The position numbers were made by a program, and so were the translations under genes. A stretch of DNA of 42,676 nt. It comes from Aliagarivorans marinus DSM 23064 (lineage in GTDB: Bacteria; Pseudomonadota; Gammaproteobacteria; Enterobacterales; Celerinatantimonadaceae). Location of the stretch: contig NZ_AUBY01000030.1 in the NCBI RefSeq assembly GCF_000429485.1, positions 1 through 42,676 of the forward strand, given 5' to 3'. Shown piece after piece: positions 29,620 through 39,462 of this stretch (the first letter of the stretch is position 1; every line of letters begins with the position of its first letter). A model generated the notes under the pieces. That model did not search any database. It worked only from the letters and a program-made list of their open reading frames with translations, and was not told the DNA's origin.

Positions 29620-30177
29620 TTAAACTTCTAGCAGCTCTTCTTCTTTGGCTGCCAGCATTTCGTCAACTTTCTTCACCGCTGCATCGGTGATCTTCTGAAT
29701 GTCATCCTGTGCGCGACGATCTTCATCTTCGCTGATTTCTTTTTCTTTTAATAGCTCTTTCACGTCACTGTTAGCGTCGCGTCGAATATTACGAATCGCT
29801 ACGCGACCTTGCTCAGCTTCACCACGTACAACCTTGATTAGGTCGCGACGACGTTCTTCGGTCAGCGGAGGCAGAGGAATGCGAATAACGTTACCCGCAG
29901 ACATTGGGTTCAGACCCAAATCAGAGCTCATGATCGCTTTCTCTACAGCCTGAATGGCAGAGTTGTCGAATACGGTCACAGTCAGGGTACGGGAGTCTTC
30001 AGTAGACACGTTACCCACCTGGTTTAGCGGGGTGTTAGTACCGTAGTAAGGAACCATAATGCCGTTTAGCAGGCTTGGGTGGGCACGACCGGTGCGCACT
30101 TTGCTCATTTGGTTCTTCAGCGCTTCCAGGCTCTTGTCCATGCGCTGCTTAGCATCTAGTTTGATATCTTCAATCAC
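29620..30177 (-). CDS. frr: Ribosome recycling factor
   Basis: RRF splits the post-termination ribosome together with EF-G. The 185-residue product matches E. coli in length and shows the conserved [19 protein letters not shown]-like [26 protein letters not shown] and [11 protein letters not shown] segments. The start codon is GTG at 30177, preceded by AAGGGA. It lies 21 bases after pyrH and ends with a strong terminator. Confidence 0.96.
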   Translation of the reverse strand: MIEDIKLDAKQRMDKSLEALKNQMSKVRTGRAHPSLLNGIMVPYYGTNTPLNQVGNVSTEDSRTLTVTVFDNSAIQAVEKAIMSSDLGLNPMSAGNVIRIPLPPLTEERRRDLIKVVRGEAEQGRVAIRNIRRDANSDVKELLKEKEISEDEDRRAQDDIQKITDAAVKKVDEMLAAKEEELLEV

Positions 30178-30198
30178 GTTGGGATCCCTTAGTTTTGG

Positions 30199-30933
30199 TT
30201 ATGCGTCAATGTGATGAATGGTGGTGCCTTCAGAAGCGCCCATAACCACGTTCTTCAGAGCACCCGGCTTATTCATGTTGAATACACGAATTGGCAGGTT
30301 GTGGTCACGCGCCAAGGTAAAGGCGGCCAAGTCCATCACTTTTAATTCTTTTTCGAGTACTTCCTGGTAATCCAGTTCACTGTACAGGGTCGCATTCGGG
30401 TCTTTTACCGGATCTGCGCTGAATACACCGTCGACTTTGGTGCCTTTGAACACCGCGTCTGCTTCAATCTCAATGCCGCGCAAGCAAGCAGCAGAGTCGG
30501 TGGTAAAGAAAGGATTACCGGTACCTGCTGAGAAAATCACAACCCGGCCAGACTTGAGGTTACTGATCGCCTCGGCCCAGTTGTAGGAATCACATACGCC
30601 ATTCAATTCGATGGCTGACATTAGTCGCGCATTGACGAAGTTACGGTGCAGGGAGTCACGCATTGCCAGGCCGTTCATCACGGTCGCCAACATGCCCATG
30701 TGGTCGCCAACGACGCGGTTCATACCCGCTTTAGCCAGACCTTCACCCCTGAACAGGTTACCACCACCGATAACCAGGCCCACTTGAACACCTAGTTCAA
30801 CCAGTTCTTTGATCTCTAAAGCCATACGATCGAGCACTTTAGGGTCGATGCCAAAGCCTTCTTCACCCATTAGGGCTTCACCAGACAATTTAAGGAGGAT
30901 ACGACGATAGGCAGGTTTAGGAGTGATACTCAT
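30199..30933 (-). CDS. pyrH: UMP kinase
   Basis: PyrH phosphorylates UMP to UDP in pyrimidine nucleotide synthesis. It belongs to the amino acid kinase fold, unlike eukaryotic UMP/CMP kinases. The 244-residue protein (E. coli 241) has [37 protein letters not shown] and the [11 protein letters not shown] segment. It follows tsf with a hairpin in the 77-base gap and precedes frr by 21 bases. An AGGAGTG-type sequence lies inside the gene start region, and the ATG at 30933 has only a weak upstream site. Confidence 0.96.
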   Translation of the reverse strand: MSITPKPAYRRILLKLSGEALMGEEGFGIDPKVLDRMALEIKELVELGVQVGLVIGGGNLFRGEGLAKAGMNRVVGDHMGMLATVMNGLAMRDSLHRNFVNARLMSAIELNGVCDSYNWAEAISNLKSGRVVIFSAGTGNPFFTTDSAACLRGIEIEADAVFKGTKVDGVFSADPVKDPNATLYSELDYQEVLEKELKVMDLAAFTLARDHNLPIRVFNMNKPGALKNVVMGASEGTTIHHIDA

Positions 30934-30970
30934 ATTAATATGCGTCTCTTTAGTGTAACGAATACAAGAA

Positions 30971-30995
30971 AGGTTGCGGCATGATACCGCAACCT
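30971..30995 (-). terminator. Attenuator-like hairpin between tsf and pyrH
   Basis: A 9 bp perfect stem (AGGTTGCGG and its complement) with a seven-base loop lies between the tsf stop and the pyrH start. It is followed on the RNA by UUCUUGU, so it is likely a weak or partial terminator. Confidence 0.55.
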
Positions 30996-31010
30996 GGGGT
31001 GCAACAAAAA

Positions 31011-31859
31011 TTACTTTTTAGATGCTTCGATCTGCGCCGCAACTTCAGCAGCGAAATCTTCTTCTTTCTTCTCAATACCTTCGCCAACTTCCAGGCGAAT
31101 GAAGCCAGCTACAGTTGCGCCTTTCTCTTTCAAGATAGCGCCAACAGTTTTCTTAGGCTCCATGATGAATGCTTGGCCAGTCAGAGAGATTTCACCGGTG
31201 AATTTCTTCATACGGCCGGTAACCATTTTCTCTGCGATTTCAGCTGGCTTGCCTTCGTTCATGGCAATCTCGATTTGCAGCTTCTTCTCTTTCTCTACAA
31301 CGTCCGCTGGAACGTCTTCTGGAGACAGGTACTCTGGCTTAGAAGCAGCAACGTGCATAGCAACGTGCTTCAGAGTTTCTGCATCAGCTTCACCGGTTAC
31401 TGCTACACCGATGCGCTCACCGTGGCGGTAAGAAGCAATGCTTGCACCGTCTAGGTATTCAACGCGACGGATTGAGATGTTTTCGCCGATTTTAGCAACC
31501 AGTTGAACACGCTCTTCTTCGAACTTCTCTTTCAGAGTTTCGATGTCGGTTTTCGCTTCAGCAGCTGCAGCAGCTACTTTCTCTGCGAATGCAGTGAAGT
31601 TAGCATCTTTAGCTACGAAGTCAGTTTGGCAGTTAACTTCTAGCAGAGCCGCAAAACCTTCACCTTGTTTGATGATGATTGCGCCTTCAGCAGCGATGTT
31701 ACCTGCTTTTTTAGCTGCTTTCGCCGCACCGCTCTTACGCATGTTTTCAATAGCTAGCTCGATGTCGCCATTGGTTTCGGTAAGGGCTTTTTTACAATCC
31801 ATCATGCCTGCGCCGGTACGATCGCGCAGTTCTTTTACTAGGGCAGCAGTAATTGCCAT
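31011..31859 (-). CDS. tsf: Elongation factor Ts
   Basis: EF-Ts exchanges GDP for GTP on EF-Tu. The 282-residue protein (E. coli 283) has the N-terminal UBA-like domain ([19 protein letters not shown]), the core TDFVAKD segment and the C-terminal module. GAGGA precedes the ATG. It forms an operon with rpsB, separated by 98 bases that contain an attenuator-like hairpin, so its level relative to S2 is probably set by partial termination. Confidence 0.97.
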   Translation of the reverse strand: MAITAALVKELRDRTGAGMMDCKKALTETNGDIELAIENMRKSGAAKAAKKAGNIAAEGAIIIKQGEGFAALLEVNCQTDFVAKDANFTAFAEKVAAAAAEAKTDIETLKEKFEEERVQLVAKIGENISIRRVEYLDGASIASYRHGERIGVAVTGEADAETLKHVAMHVAASKPEYLSPEDVPADVVEKEKKLQIEIAMNEGKPAEIAEKMVTGRMKKFTGEISLTGQAFIMEPKKTVGAILKEKGATVAGFIRLEVGEGIEKKEEDFAAEVAAQIEASKK

Positions 31860-31891
31860 TTGTTCAATCCTCGAATTTTAGGGATAAAACT

Positions 31892-31913
31892 CAGGGGGCG
31901 AAATTGCCCCCTG
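31892..31913 (-). terminator. Attenuator-like hairpin between rpsB and tsf
   Basis: An 8 bp stem with five consecutive G-C pairs (CAGGGGGC and GCCCCCTG) and a six-base loop is followed on the RNA by AGUUUUAU. A partial terminator at this position is known from E. coli rpsB-tsf, so the same role is inferred here. Confidence 0.65.
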
Positions 31914-31957
31914 CTAATCACTAAGCGTTAGCTTAAGTAAAGGGCGTTACGCGCGTA

Positions 31958-32695
31958 TTACTCAGCAGCCGCTTCTTCTACAAAGCCGTCTTCTTCGGCT
32001 TGTACTACGATGTCTTCTTGACGACCTTCGATTACGTTGTCAGCAGCAGCTTCCAAGTAAAGTTTGATCGCACGGATCGCATCATCGTTACCAGGGATAA
32101 CGTAGTCTACGCCGTCTGGAGAAGAGTTAGTATCAACAACAGAAATAACCGGGATACCCAGGTTGTTTGCTTCTTTAATAGCGATGTGCTCGTGCTCTGC
32201 GTCGATTACGAACAGAACGTCAGGCAGACCGCCCATGTTTTTGATACCGCCAAGGCTCTTCTCAAGCTTTTCCATTTCGCGAGTACGCATCAGCGCCTCT
32301 TTCTTGGTCAGCTTCTCGAAAGTACCGTCTTCGCTTTGCGCTTCCAGATCTTTCAGACGTTTGATTGACTGACGAACGGTTTTCCAGTTAGTCAGCATAC
32401 CACCCAACCAGCGGTGGTTTACGTAGAATTGGTCAGAACGGATAGCGGCTTGCTTAACTGCTTCACCTGCTGCGCGCTTGGTACCTACGAACAGTACTTT
32501 GCCTTTCTTAGCAGCAACTTTGCTCAGCACGCCCATTGCGTCGTTGAACAAAGGAACAGTTTTTTCCAAGTTGATGATATGAACTTTGTTGCGAGCACCG
32601 AAGATGAACGGCTTCATCTTTGGGTTCCAGTAACGGGTTTGGTGACCGAAGTGGACACCCGCTTTAAGCATATCGCGCATCGATACGTTTGCCAT
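31958..32695 (-). CDS. rpsB: 30S ribosomal protein S2
   Basis: S2 binds late in 30S assembly and helps hold S1. The product beginning [24 protein letters not shown] has 245 residues (E. coli 241), with [22 protein letters not shown] and the acidic C-terminal tail typical of the family. The ATG at 32695 is chosen over an upstream in-frame start because GAGGAA sits seven bases before it and homologues start here. The upstream frame is the structured 5' leader, not coding sequence. It is the first gene of rpsB-tsf-pyrH-frr. Confidence 0.97.
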   Translation of the reverse strand: MANVSMRDMLKAGVHFGHQTRYWNPKMKPFIFGARNKVHIINLEKTVPLFNDAMGVLSKVAAKKGKVLFVGTKRAAGEAVKQAAIRSDQFYVNHRWLGGMLTNWKTVRQSIKRLKDLEAQSEDGTFEKLTKKEALMRTREMEKLEKSLGGIKNMGGLPDVLFVIDAEHEHIAIKEANNLGIPVISVVDTNSSPDGVDYVIPGNDDAIRAIKLYLEAAADNVIEGRQEDIVVQAEEDGFVEEAAAE

Positions 32696-32871
32696 TTTGA
32701 ATTCCTCTATTGGGGTTAGGCCTCCACGCACCCCATTTGCCGACCAAGCTAAACTTGGCACCCCGGCTCATGTGACGGCACGTGTGTGTGTTTAATTAAG
32801 TTTGTTGTGACCAGATAGGTCTAGCCGCTTACACGACTGAGAGCCCACAGGACACGGCGCGCTTTATACCA
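32696..32871 (-). promoter_or_regulatory. rpsB promoter and structured 5' leader (t44/tff-like)
   Basis: An extended -10 element TGGTATAAA lies at 32871-32863 on the minus strand, followed by GC-rich GCGCGCC, a discriminator type linked to stringent control. It predicts a leader of about 160 nt. Two hairpins are visible in it: CCAAG/CTTGG (32744-32758) and TGGGGT/ACCCCA (32711-32735), the second ending just before the ribosome-binding site. In E. coli the long rpsB leader mediates autorepression by S2 and is annotated as t44/tff RNA. The same role is inferred here from position, length and structure. Confidence 0.65.
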
Positions 32872-33050
32872 TAATTCGCCTAGCGGATAAAGCAAAAACC
32901 ACAAACAGAAAAGTCATGCGAAGCGTCAACTCTAAAGGCCACCCGACCAATAAAACCGGGGGATTGCGCGGCAAGCCTACAACTTAGCTACGCCTTGGGT
33001 TACACTGAGCGGCTTAAACCAAGCACCTTACTCAACTATTTGTAGAATCC
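32872..33050. other. rpsB/map divergent intergenic region
   Basis: This stretch, together with the rpsB leader, makes a 355-base gene-free interval. It holds the -35 side of the rpsB promoter and a TACACT -10-like box at 33001-33006 that could serve map, although its -35 is weak. I see no RNA gene, repeat or further open frame in it. Confidence 0.5.
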
Positions 33051-33848
33051 ATGAGCGTAAAGATTAAAAATTCTGAGCAGATCGAAGGTATGCGCATCGC
33101 TGGCAAACTGGCCGCGGACGTGCTCGATATGATCACCCCTTTCGTCAAAGCCGGTGTTAGCACCGAAGAGCTAAACCAGCGCTGTCATGACTACATCGTG
33201 AATGAGCAAGGTGCCATTCCAGCGCCACTGAACTATCACGGCTTCCCTAAGTCGATCTGTACCTCGATTAATGAGGTGGTTTGTCACGGTATCCCCTCTG
33301 AGAGCGAAATCCTCAAAGATGGCGATATCATGAACATCGACGTCACCGTGATTAAAGACGGCTTCTATGGCGATACCTCCAAGATGTTCTTGGTGGGTGC
33401 TGCCAACGCGCAAGACAAGTTACTTTGTCGGGTCACCCAAGAGGCGCTGTATCAGGGCATCCGCGCGGTGAAGCCCGGCGCGAAAATCAAAGACATCGGC
33501 GCTGCCATTCAGAAGTACCTGAAAAAGGGCAACTACCGCTATGGCATCGTAGAGAACTTCTGTGGCCACGGCATTGGTGAGAGCTTCCACGAAGAGCCGC
33601 AAGTGATGCACTGCCGCAACTTCGACAACACCCCGATCCAAGCAGGCATGTGCTTCACCATCGAGCCGATGATCAACCAAGGCAAGAAAGGCAACAAGGT
33701 TGATGAGGACGATGGCTGGACCGCCCGCACCATCGACGGCAAGAACTCAGCTCAGTGGGAACACACCCTGCTGGTCACCGACACCGGGGTAGAAGTTCTG
33801 ACACTGCGTGATGAAGAAGACTTCCCGCGCGTAATCACCCACAGCTAA
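33051..33848 (+). CDS. map: Type I methionine aminopeptidase
   Basis: Map removes the initiator methionine from nascent proteins with small second residues. The 265-residue protein (E. coli 264) has the pita-bread fold with all five metal ligands visible: Asp97, Asp108 (GFYGDTS), the histidine of GHGIGESFHEEP near 171, the glutamate of FTIEPMI near 204, and the glutamate of EHTLLVT near 235. It is divergent from rpsB and lies 19 bases before glnD, so the two genes probably share a transcript. Confidence 0.97.
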   Translation: MSVKIKNSEQIEGMRIAGKLAADVLDMITPFVKAGVSTEELNQRCHDYIVNEQGAIPAPLNYHGFPKSICTSINEVVCHGIPSESEILKDGDIMNIDVTVIKDGFYGDTSKMFLVGAANAQDKLLCRVTQEALYQGIRAVKPGAKIKDIGAAIQKYLKKGNYRYGIVENFCGHGIGESFHEEPQVMHCRNFDNTPIQAGMCFTIEPMINQGKKGNKVDEDDGWTARTIDGKNSAQWEHTLLVTDTGVEVLTLRDEEDFPRVITHS

Positions 33849-33867
33849 TCCCGACAGGTCTCAAATC

Positions 33868-36474
33868 ATGGAGTTGATGATCGAGCAACCTAGCTTGCCA
33901 GAGCTCAGCGAACTGAGCATGAGCTCGGCACGCGATTACTTACAGCGCCTGCAAGAGTGGCTAGCCCAACAGTTTAATCAGGGCATCCATGTGGAAGAGT
34001 TGGTGCAGGCTCGCTCAGAGCAGATGGACAGAGTACTGGCCAGCCTGTGGCAGCACTTCGAACTGCACCTGCACCCAGAGCTCGCGCTTACCGCCGTGGG
34101 CGGCTACGGCCGCGGCGAACTGCACCCCCACTCTGATATCGATATCCTGGTACTCAGCCCCAGCCGCATCAGCGATGAGGCGGGCGAGAAGATCAGCCAG
34201 TTCGTGACCTTCTTGTGGGACATCCGTCTTGATGTCGGCCACAGCGTGCGTACCCTCAAAGAGTGCACCAAGCTCGGCCGTGAAGACATCACCATCGCCA
34301 CCAACTTGCAAGAATCACGACTGCTTTATGGCAACGCCAAGGTCTATAGCGAACTGTGTGAGGCGGTGCGCTGCGACAGTTTCTGGCCATCCGATAAGTT
34401 CTTTGAAGCCAAAAAGCAGGAACAGCTGCAGCGTCACTCCCAGTACAAAGGCAATGCCTATAGCCTAGAGCCCGATATCAAGGCCAACCCCGGCGGCCTG
34501 CGTGATATTCAAACCATTTGTTGGGTCGCGGGTCGCCATTTTGGCAGCAGCGAGCTGGACCATCTGGTCACCGAAGGCTTTCTGACCAAAGCCGAAGGCC
34601 GTGAACTGCAAGATTGCCGTGATTTTTTGTGGCGAGTTCGCTTTGCCCTGCATATCCACCTTAATAAAGCCGACGACCGTCTGCTGTTTGATCGCCAATT
34701 GGCAGTGGCCCAGTCGCTCGGTTATCGCGGCGAGCACAACGCGCCGGTGGAGCGTCTGATGAAGCACTTCTTCCAGACCATCCGCCGTATCAGCGAGCTC
34801 AACGAGATGCTGCTCCAGCTTTTCGATGAGGCCATCTTGGGCAACACAGCCATCGATGTGCGCCCCATCGACGTGCATTTTCAATTGCGCGGCAAGCTTA
34901 TCGACTGCTGCGACAAACAGTTGATGCTACAGCAGCCCGAACAGATCTTGGTGATGTTCCAGCACATCGCTGATAACCCTGAAATTGAAGGGATCTACTC
35001 ATCCACCCTGCGCCAGCTGCGTGAAGCACGCCGCCGCCTGCCACAGTGGATTGAAGACTTGCCCGGCTGTAAGAAGCGCTTCCGTCGTCTTATCAAACAC
35101 CCGAATGTCACGGCCTTGGCCCTGACCTTAATGCATCGCTACGGCGTGTTGGCGGCCTACTTTCCGGCCTGGAGCCGCATCGTAGGTCAGATGCAGTTTG
35201 ACCTGTTCCACGCCTTCACCGTGGATGAACATACCCATCGTCTGATCCGCAAGATCCACAGCTTTAACTTTGCAGAAACCGCACAGACCCATCCGCTGTG
35301 CTGCGAGATCTACCCGCGACTCGAGCGCCCCGATCTGCTGACCATGGCCGCGCTGTTCCACGATATTGCCAAAGGACGCAAGGGCGATCACAGCGAGCTG
35401 GGTGCCATCGACGCCGAGCAGTTCTGCCTGAATCATGGCTACAGCAAGCCCTCAGCGAATACCGTTAGCTGGTTGGTTAAACATCACCTGCTGATGTCAG
35501 TCACCGCCCAGCGCCGTGATATCTACGATCCTGAGGTTATCAGCGAGTTTGCCAAGGTGGTCCGTGACCAGCGCCACTTGGATATGCTGTTGTGCCTGAC
35601 CGTAGCTGACATATGCGCTACCAATGATGACACCTGGAATAGCTGGAAGCGCACCCTGCTGGCCGATTTGTACAAAGCGACCAAGCAAGCCCTGCGTCGA
35701 GGCCTGGAGAATCCGGTGGACGTGCGTGGCGTGATCCGCGACAAGCAAGACAAGGCCATCGAACTGCTCGCCAAGAAGAACTTCTCGCAAGAGCAGATCC
35801 GCGAGCTATGGAAACGCTTCCGTGCCGACTATTTCCTGCGCCACACGCCTGAGCAGATCGCATGGCACAGTGAGCATTTGTGGGGCCACTCTATCCATCA
35901 GCCGCTGGTGCTGGTGAGCCGTAAAGCGACCCGTGGCGGCACCGAGATCTTTATCCACAACAAGGATATCGATCACCTGTTCGCCTCAGTGGCTGCAGAG
36001 CTGGACCAAAAGAACCTGACCATTCACGACGCGCAGATCATGGCCAGTCGCGATGGCTACGTGCTGGATACCTTTGTGGTACTGGAGCGCGACGGACAAC
36101 CGCTATCGAGCGAGCGAGGCCTCGAGCTCAAGAGCAGCCTGCAAAAGATGCTGCTGTTCGAAATGCCCATCGATATCCGCCAACGCCGGGTACCGCGTCA
36201 GGTTCAACAGTTTAATATCAAACCACGCATCGATTACCTGCCAACGCGTAGCAATCGCACCTTGTTAGAGGTTGTCGCGTTGGACAAACCGGGCCTACTG
36301 GCCAAACTCGGTGCCGTGTTCCAATCACAACAGCTCACCTTGCATGCCGCCAAAGTCACCACCATTGGCGAAAAAGCCGAGGATTTCTTCTCGTTGAGCA
36401 ATGCCCAGCGAGAGCCACTGACCGAGGACGAGCAGCAACAGTTGCGAGAAGTGTTGGTCGAGGCGCTGAGCTAA
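33868..36474 (+). CDS. glnD: Bifunctional uridylyltransferase/uridylyl-removing enzyme
   Basis: GlnD senses glutamine and adds or removes UMP on PII proteins, controlling glutamine synthetase and nitrogen genes. The 868-residue protein (E. coli 890) has the nucleotidyltransferase signature GGYGRGELHPHSDID (78-92, metal-binding Asp90 and Asp92), the GlnD-specific helical domain, an HD hydrolase domain (AALFHDIAKGR, about 495), and two C-terminal ACT domains that bind glutamine. It is in the usual map-glnD-dapD order. Confidence 0.96.
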   Translation: MELMIEQPSLPELSELSMSSARDYLQRLQEWLAQQFNQGIHVEELVQARSEQMDRVLASLWQHFELHLHPELALTAVGGYGRGELHPHSDIDILVLSPSRISDEAGEKISQFVTFLWDIRLDVGHSVRTLKECTKLGREDITIATNLQESRLLYGNAKVYSELCEAVRCDSFWPSDKFFEAKKQEQLQRHSQYKGNAYSLEPDIKANPGGLRDIQTICWVAGRHFGSSELDHLVTEGFLTKAEGRELQDCRDFLWRVRFALHIHLNKADDRLLFDRQLAVAQSLGYRGEHNAPVERLMKHFFQTIRRISELNEMLLQLFDEAILGNTAIDVRPIDVHFQLRGKLIDCCDKQLMLQQPEQILVMFQHIADNPEIEGIYSSTLRQLREARRRLPQWIEDLPGCKKRFRRLIKHPNVTALALTLMHRYGVLAAYFPAWSRIVGQMQFDLFHAFTVDEHTHRLIRKIHSFNFAETAQTHPLCCEIYPRLERPDLLTMAALFHDIAKGRKGDHSELGAIDAEQFCLNHGYSKPSANTVSWLVKHHLLMSVTAQRRDIYDPEVISEFAKVVRDQRHLDMLLCLTVADICATNDDTWNSWKRTLLADLYKATKQALRRGLENPVDVRGVIRDKQDKAIELLAKKNFSQEQIRELWKRFRADYFLRHTPEQIAWHSEHLWGHSIHQPLVLVSRKATRGGTEIFIHNKDIDHLFASVAAELDQKNLTIHDAQIMASRDGYVLDTFVVLERDGQPLSSERGLELKSSLQKMLLFEMPIDIRQRRVPRQVQQFNIKPRIDYLPTRSNRTLLEVVALDKPGLLAKLGAVFQSQQLTLHAAKVTTIGEKAEDFFSLSNAQREPLTEDEQQQLREVLVEALS

Positions 36475-36525
36475 ACCAAACCGATTCATTATTACCCGTA
36501 GATAAGCGCAATTATGGAGAACCAC

Positions 36526-37560
36526 ATGTCTACATTTTTTAGTTACGCCGTGGGCGTTGGAAGTAAGAATGCCAAAGGCGAATGGCTAGAAGTGTTCTAC
36601 CCCGCCCCTGTATACCAGCCACAGCAAGCTGAAGTTGATGCCCTGACTAAAGGCCTGGACTACCAAGGCGGTAAACAGCTTATCGAGCTTAACGAAGAGA
36701 TTCTGGAAACCCTGCTAGCGAACGCAGAAGCCGCTGGCCTGAGCGCTCAAGTAAGTGCGCTGCAAACCCTCAAAGGCAGCGAACAGCCGCGCGTGCTGTG
36801 TCTGCTTAGCGAAGATAATGCCGCAGAGTCAACCCCAGAGGCCTACCTGAAGCTTCACCTGCTGTCACACCGTTTGGTCAAACCGCATGGTGTTGACCTA
36901 AGCGGTATCTTTGCAGTGCTGCCAAACGTTGCCTGGACCAACCAAGGCGCGGTTGATTTGGAAGAGCTGCCAGCCAAACAGCTGGAAGCGCGCGCCAAGG
37001 GCGAGCTGCTGCAGGTGACCTCGGTGGATAAATTCCCGAAAATGGCCGACTACGTGGTACCAAGCGGCGTGCGTATTGCTGCCACTTCACGGGTGCGCTT
37101 GGGCGCTTATATCGGCGAAGGGACCACCATCATGCACGAAGGCTTCTGTAACTTTAACGCCGGTACAGCCGGTACCAGCATGATTGAAGGCCGAATCTCT
37201 GCCGGTGTGTTCGTTGGCAAAGGCTCAGATCTGGGCGGCGGCTGTTCAACTATGGGCACCCTGTCAGGTGGCGGCAACATCATCATCTCGGTCGGTGAAG
37301 AGTCGCTGATCGGTGCTAACGCCGGTACTGGTATTCCTTTGGGAGACCGTTGCATCATTGAGTCTGGCTTGTACATCACTGCTGGTACCAAAGTGGTACT
37401 GATTGACGATAACAAACAACAAGCTGGCACCGTTAAGGCGCGCGACTTGGCCGGTAAATCAGACCTGTTGTTCCGCCGCAACAGCATCAGTGGTGCGATT
37501 GAGTGTCTGACCAATAAGTCAGCCGTTGAGCTGAACGAGGCGCTGCACGCCCACAACTAA
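36526..37560 (+). CDS. dapD: 2,3,4,5-tetrahydropyridine-2,6-dicarboxylate N-succinyltransferase
   Basis: DapD succinylates tetrahydrodipicolinate in the succinylase route to meso-diaminopimelate and lysine. The 344-residue product is the long form of the family, with an extended N-terminal domain before the hexapeptide beta-helix (about 185-315). GEGTTIMHEGFCNFNAGTAG and GGGCSTMGTLSGGG are characteristic. The ATG at 36526 is preferred because GGAG lies six bases upstream; an in-frame ATG at 36514 would place that site inside the gene. It follows glnD by about 50 bases. The preceding enzyme DapA is missing from its usual place beside bamC in this window. Confidence 0.95.
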   Translation: MSTFFSYAVGVGSKNAKGEWLEVFYPAPVYQPQQAEVDALTKGLDYQGGKQLIELNEEILETLLANAEAAGLSAQVSALQTLKGSEQPRVLCLLSEDNAAESTPEAYLKLHLLSHRLVKPHGVDLSGIFAVLPNVAWTNQGAVDLEELPAKQLEARAKGELLQVTSVDKFPKMADYVVPSGVRIAATSRVRLGAYIGEGTTIMHEGFCNFNAGTAGTSMIEGRISAGVFVGKGSDLGGGCSTMGTLSGGGNIIISVGEESLIGANAGTGIPLGDRCIIESGLYITAGTKVVLIDDNKQQAGTVKARDLAGKSDLLFRRNSISGAIECLTNKSAVELNEALHAHN

Positions 37561-37641
37561 GGTCTAAAGGCCAGTACTAACTGTATTGTTATTATAGTCT
37601 CCATGTCGCATACTCAGTTTGATGGCATGGAGGCTAAATCA

Positions 37642-39297
37642 ATGAAGCGTTATTGGTTATATCTGGCTGGCACCACCCTCACCCTTCTGGTTGTAATGAG
37701 CTTCACCACCTTGGTGTTGACCCACAACCGACAATACCGCAGCGACGAACTCTCGGCACAATTGGACGAACATCTCGCCAGCATCCAAACGCAGCTGGAT
37801 GAACTCAGCGAAGACGCTCAGCACCAATTGCGGTTTCTCTCATCCCTAGACAGCAGTGAGCACGCCTTGGCACAAGGCCAACTTGATACCTCTGCCGATA
37901 TCCTCTCCCAACTGATGGCCAGCCAAGCATATATCCTTCAGGCTCGCCTGCTCAGTTCCTCCGGCCAAGAGCTGTTGCGATTTGATAGCAGCGCTGCTGG
38001 ACCGATACGCACCTCGAACTACGACCTGCAAAACAAAGCACGCCGTTATTACGTGGCAGCACTGTTATCCACCGCGCCGGATGAGGTCTACTTCTCAAGC
38101 ATTGATCTAAATGTAGAGCGGGGAGTGATTGAGCTTCCTTATCAACCGGTGTTACGTGTCGGAATGGCAGTGACAGCCAAAGATAGTGGCCAAATCCTCG
38201 GCTTCGTGCTGCTCAACTACGATATGCGGCTGATCTTCGCCAAGCTGCAAAAACAGCTCAGTGCACATATGCAAGCCTATCTAGTGGCGCCTAACGGGCA
38301 ATTTCTGCTGCACCCGTCATCGAATCGCCGCTATTGCAAGGATCTTAACTGCAGCCACTACTTCGATAAGTCTCAACTAACCAACGATATTCGGCAGCAA
38401 CTATTCTTCGAAGGACAAATGGCCTCGATAACTCTGGCTGCGCCAAGTAAAGACTTTCACCCACTCTATGGCGCGATCGTACTGCGTTACTCGCCCGAGT
38501 ACCTTCCAGCCATCACCGCCCACGACAGCTCGAGTCTACAGGTGGTTTCAACGCCGCTTTGGTGGGTATGGTTGGCGGTAACACTCGCCTTATGCACCGG
38601 AACCTGTGGCCTGCTGGAGTACCGCATACACCATCTCAAAGAGAGCTGGCAGCGCATGAAGATGCATGGGGTACTCGAAAAAATCACCGAGCTTATCGAA
38701 CGAGTTCAAGAGGATGACGATCCGGTAACCGGTAGCCACGTTCAACGCGTCTCGTACTACTCTAAGCTAATGGCAGCCGCAGCCCGACTTGAGCCATCGC
38801 TGGTTCAGGATATCTACCGTTACGCCTCACTGCACGACATCGGTAAGATCAGCATCCCCGACGCCATCTTGAAAAAGCCCGGAAAGCTTGATCCGCAAGA
38901 ATGGGCAGTGATGCAGACTCATGTGGAGAATGGCTACCAACTCATCAAAGAGTTCAACATCAGCCCGGTGGCAGAGAATATCGTTCGCTGCCACCATGAG
39001 CGCTGGGATGGCACAGGCTACCCACGCGGCTTGAAAGGCACCGATATCCCGGTGGAAGCACGCATCGTAAGCATAGTCGATTGCTTTGATGCGCTGATGT
39101 CTGAGCGCCCCTACAAGCCCGCATTCAGCTTTGAAAAGTCGGCTGGCATCATCAACGAGCTGAGTGGCAGCGCCTTTGAGCCCGAGCTGGTAAGGCTGTT
39201 TAATCTGCTGGAAGATGAGTTCGCCAAGTTCCGAACACCGGTGGGAGATAGTCGAACCGAAGAGTTGTTGGCATTACGTGCTGTACAGATGCAGTAG
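37642..39297 (+). CDS. Membrane dCache sensor/HD-GYP c-di-GMP phosphodiesterase
   Basis: This 551-residue inner-membrane signalling protein has a membrane segment at about 6-26, a periplasmic double-Cache-like domain (about 30-300, with DLQNKARRYY and VIELPYQPVLRVGMAV), a second membrane segment (about 306-326), a linker helix and a C-terminal HD-GYP domain (about 345-535). The HD pair is at 398-399 (LHDIGK) and HHERWDGTGYP at 451-461, so hydrolysis of c-di-GMP to GMP or pGpG is predicted. The ATG at 37642 is chosen because GGAGG lies eight bases upstream; an upstream ATG at 37603 has none. The Cache ligand is unknown. Confidence 0.9.
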   Translation: MKRYWLYLAGTTLTLLVVMSFTTLVLTHNRQYRSDELSAQLDEHLASIQTQLDELSEDAQHQLRFLSSLDSSEHALAQGQLDTSADILSQLMASQAYILQARLLSSSGQELLRFDSSAAGPIRTSNYDLQNKARRYYVAALLSTAPDEVYFSSIDLNVERGVIELPYQPVLRVGMAVTAKDSGQILGFVLLNYDMRLIFAKLQKQLSAHMQAYLVAPNGQFLLHPSSNRRYCKDLNCSHYFDKSQLTNDIRQQLFFEGQMASITLAAPSKDFHPLYGAIVLRYSPEYLPAITAHDSSSLQVVSTPLWWVWLAVTLALCTGTCGLLEYRIHHLKESWQRMKMHGVLEKITELIERVQEDDDPVTGSHVQRVSYYSKLMAAAARLEPSLVQDIYRYASLHDIGKISIPDAILKKPGKLDPQEWAVMQTHVENGYQLIKEFNISPVAENIVRCHHERWDGTGYPRGLKGTDIPVEARIVSIVDCFDALMSERPYKPAFSFEKSAGIINELSGSAFEPELVRLFNLLEDEFAKFRTPVGDSRTEELLALRAVQMQ

Positions 39298-39462
39298 CTG
39301 TAAAGCAGGCTTGGCGGTTGCCGCAAAACACTAAGCAAACCGTCATTAAAGCTTCGCTTTGCTTCACTCAGCAGCCTGTATATAGTGCTGTAAGGCCTGT
39401 GTAGTAGCGCGCTGCGCGTTCAGGCTGGAATTCGTATTCCGTATTCTCGCAAAGGATTGCCC

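Noticed and set aside
32696-32761. Upstream in-frame extension of rpsB by 22 codons
   Set aside because: It overlaps the structured leader; the ATG at 32695 has a good ribosome-binding site and matches S2 homologues.
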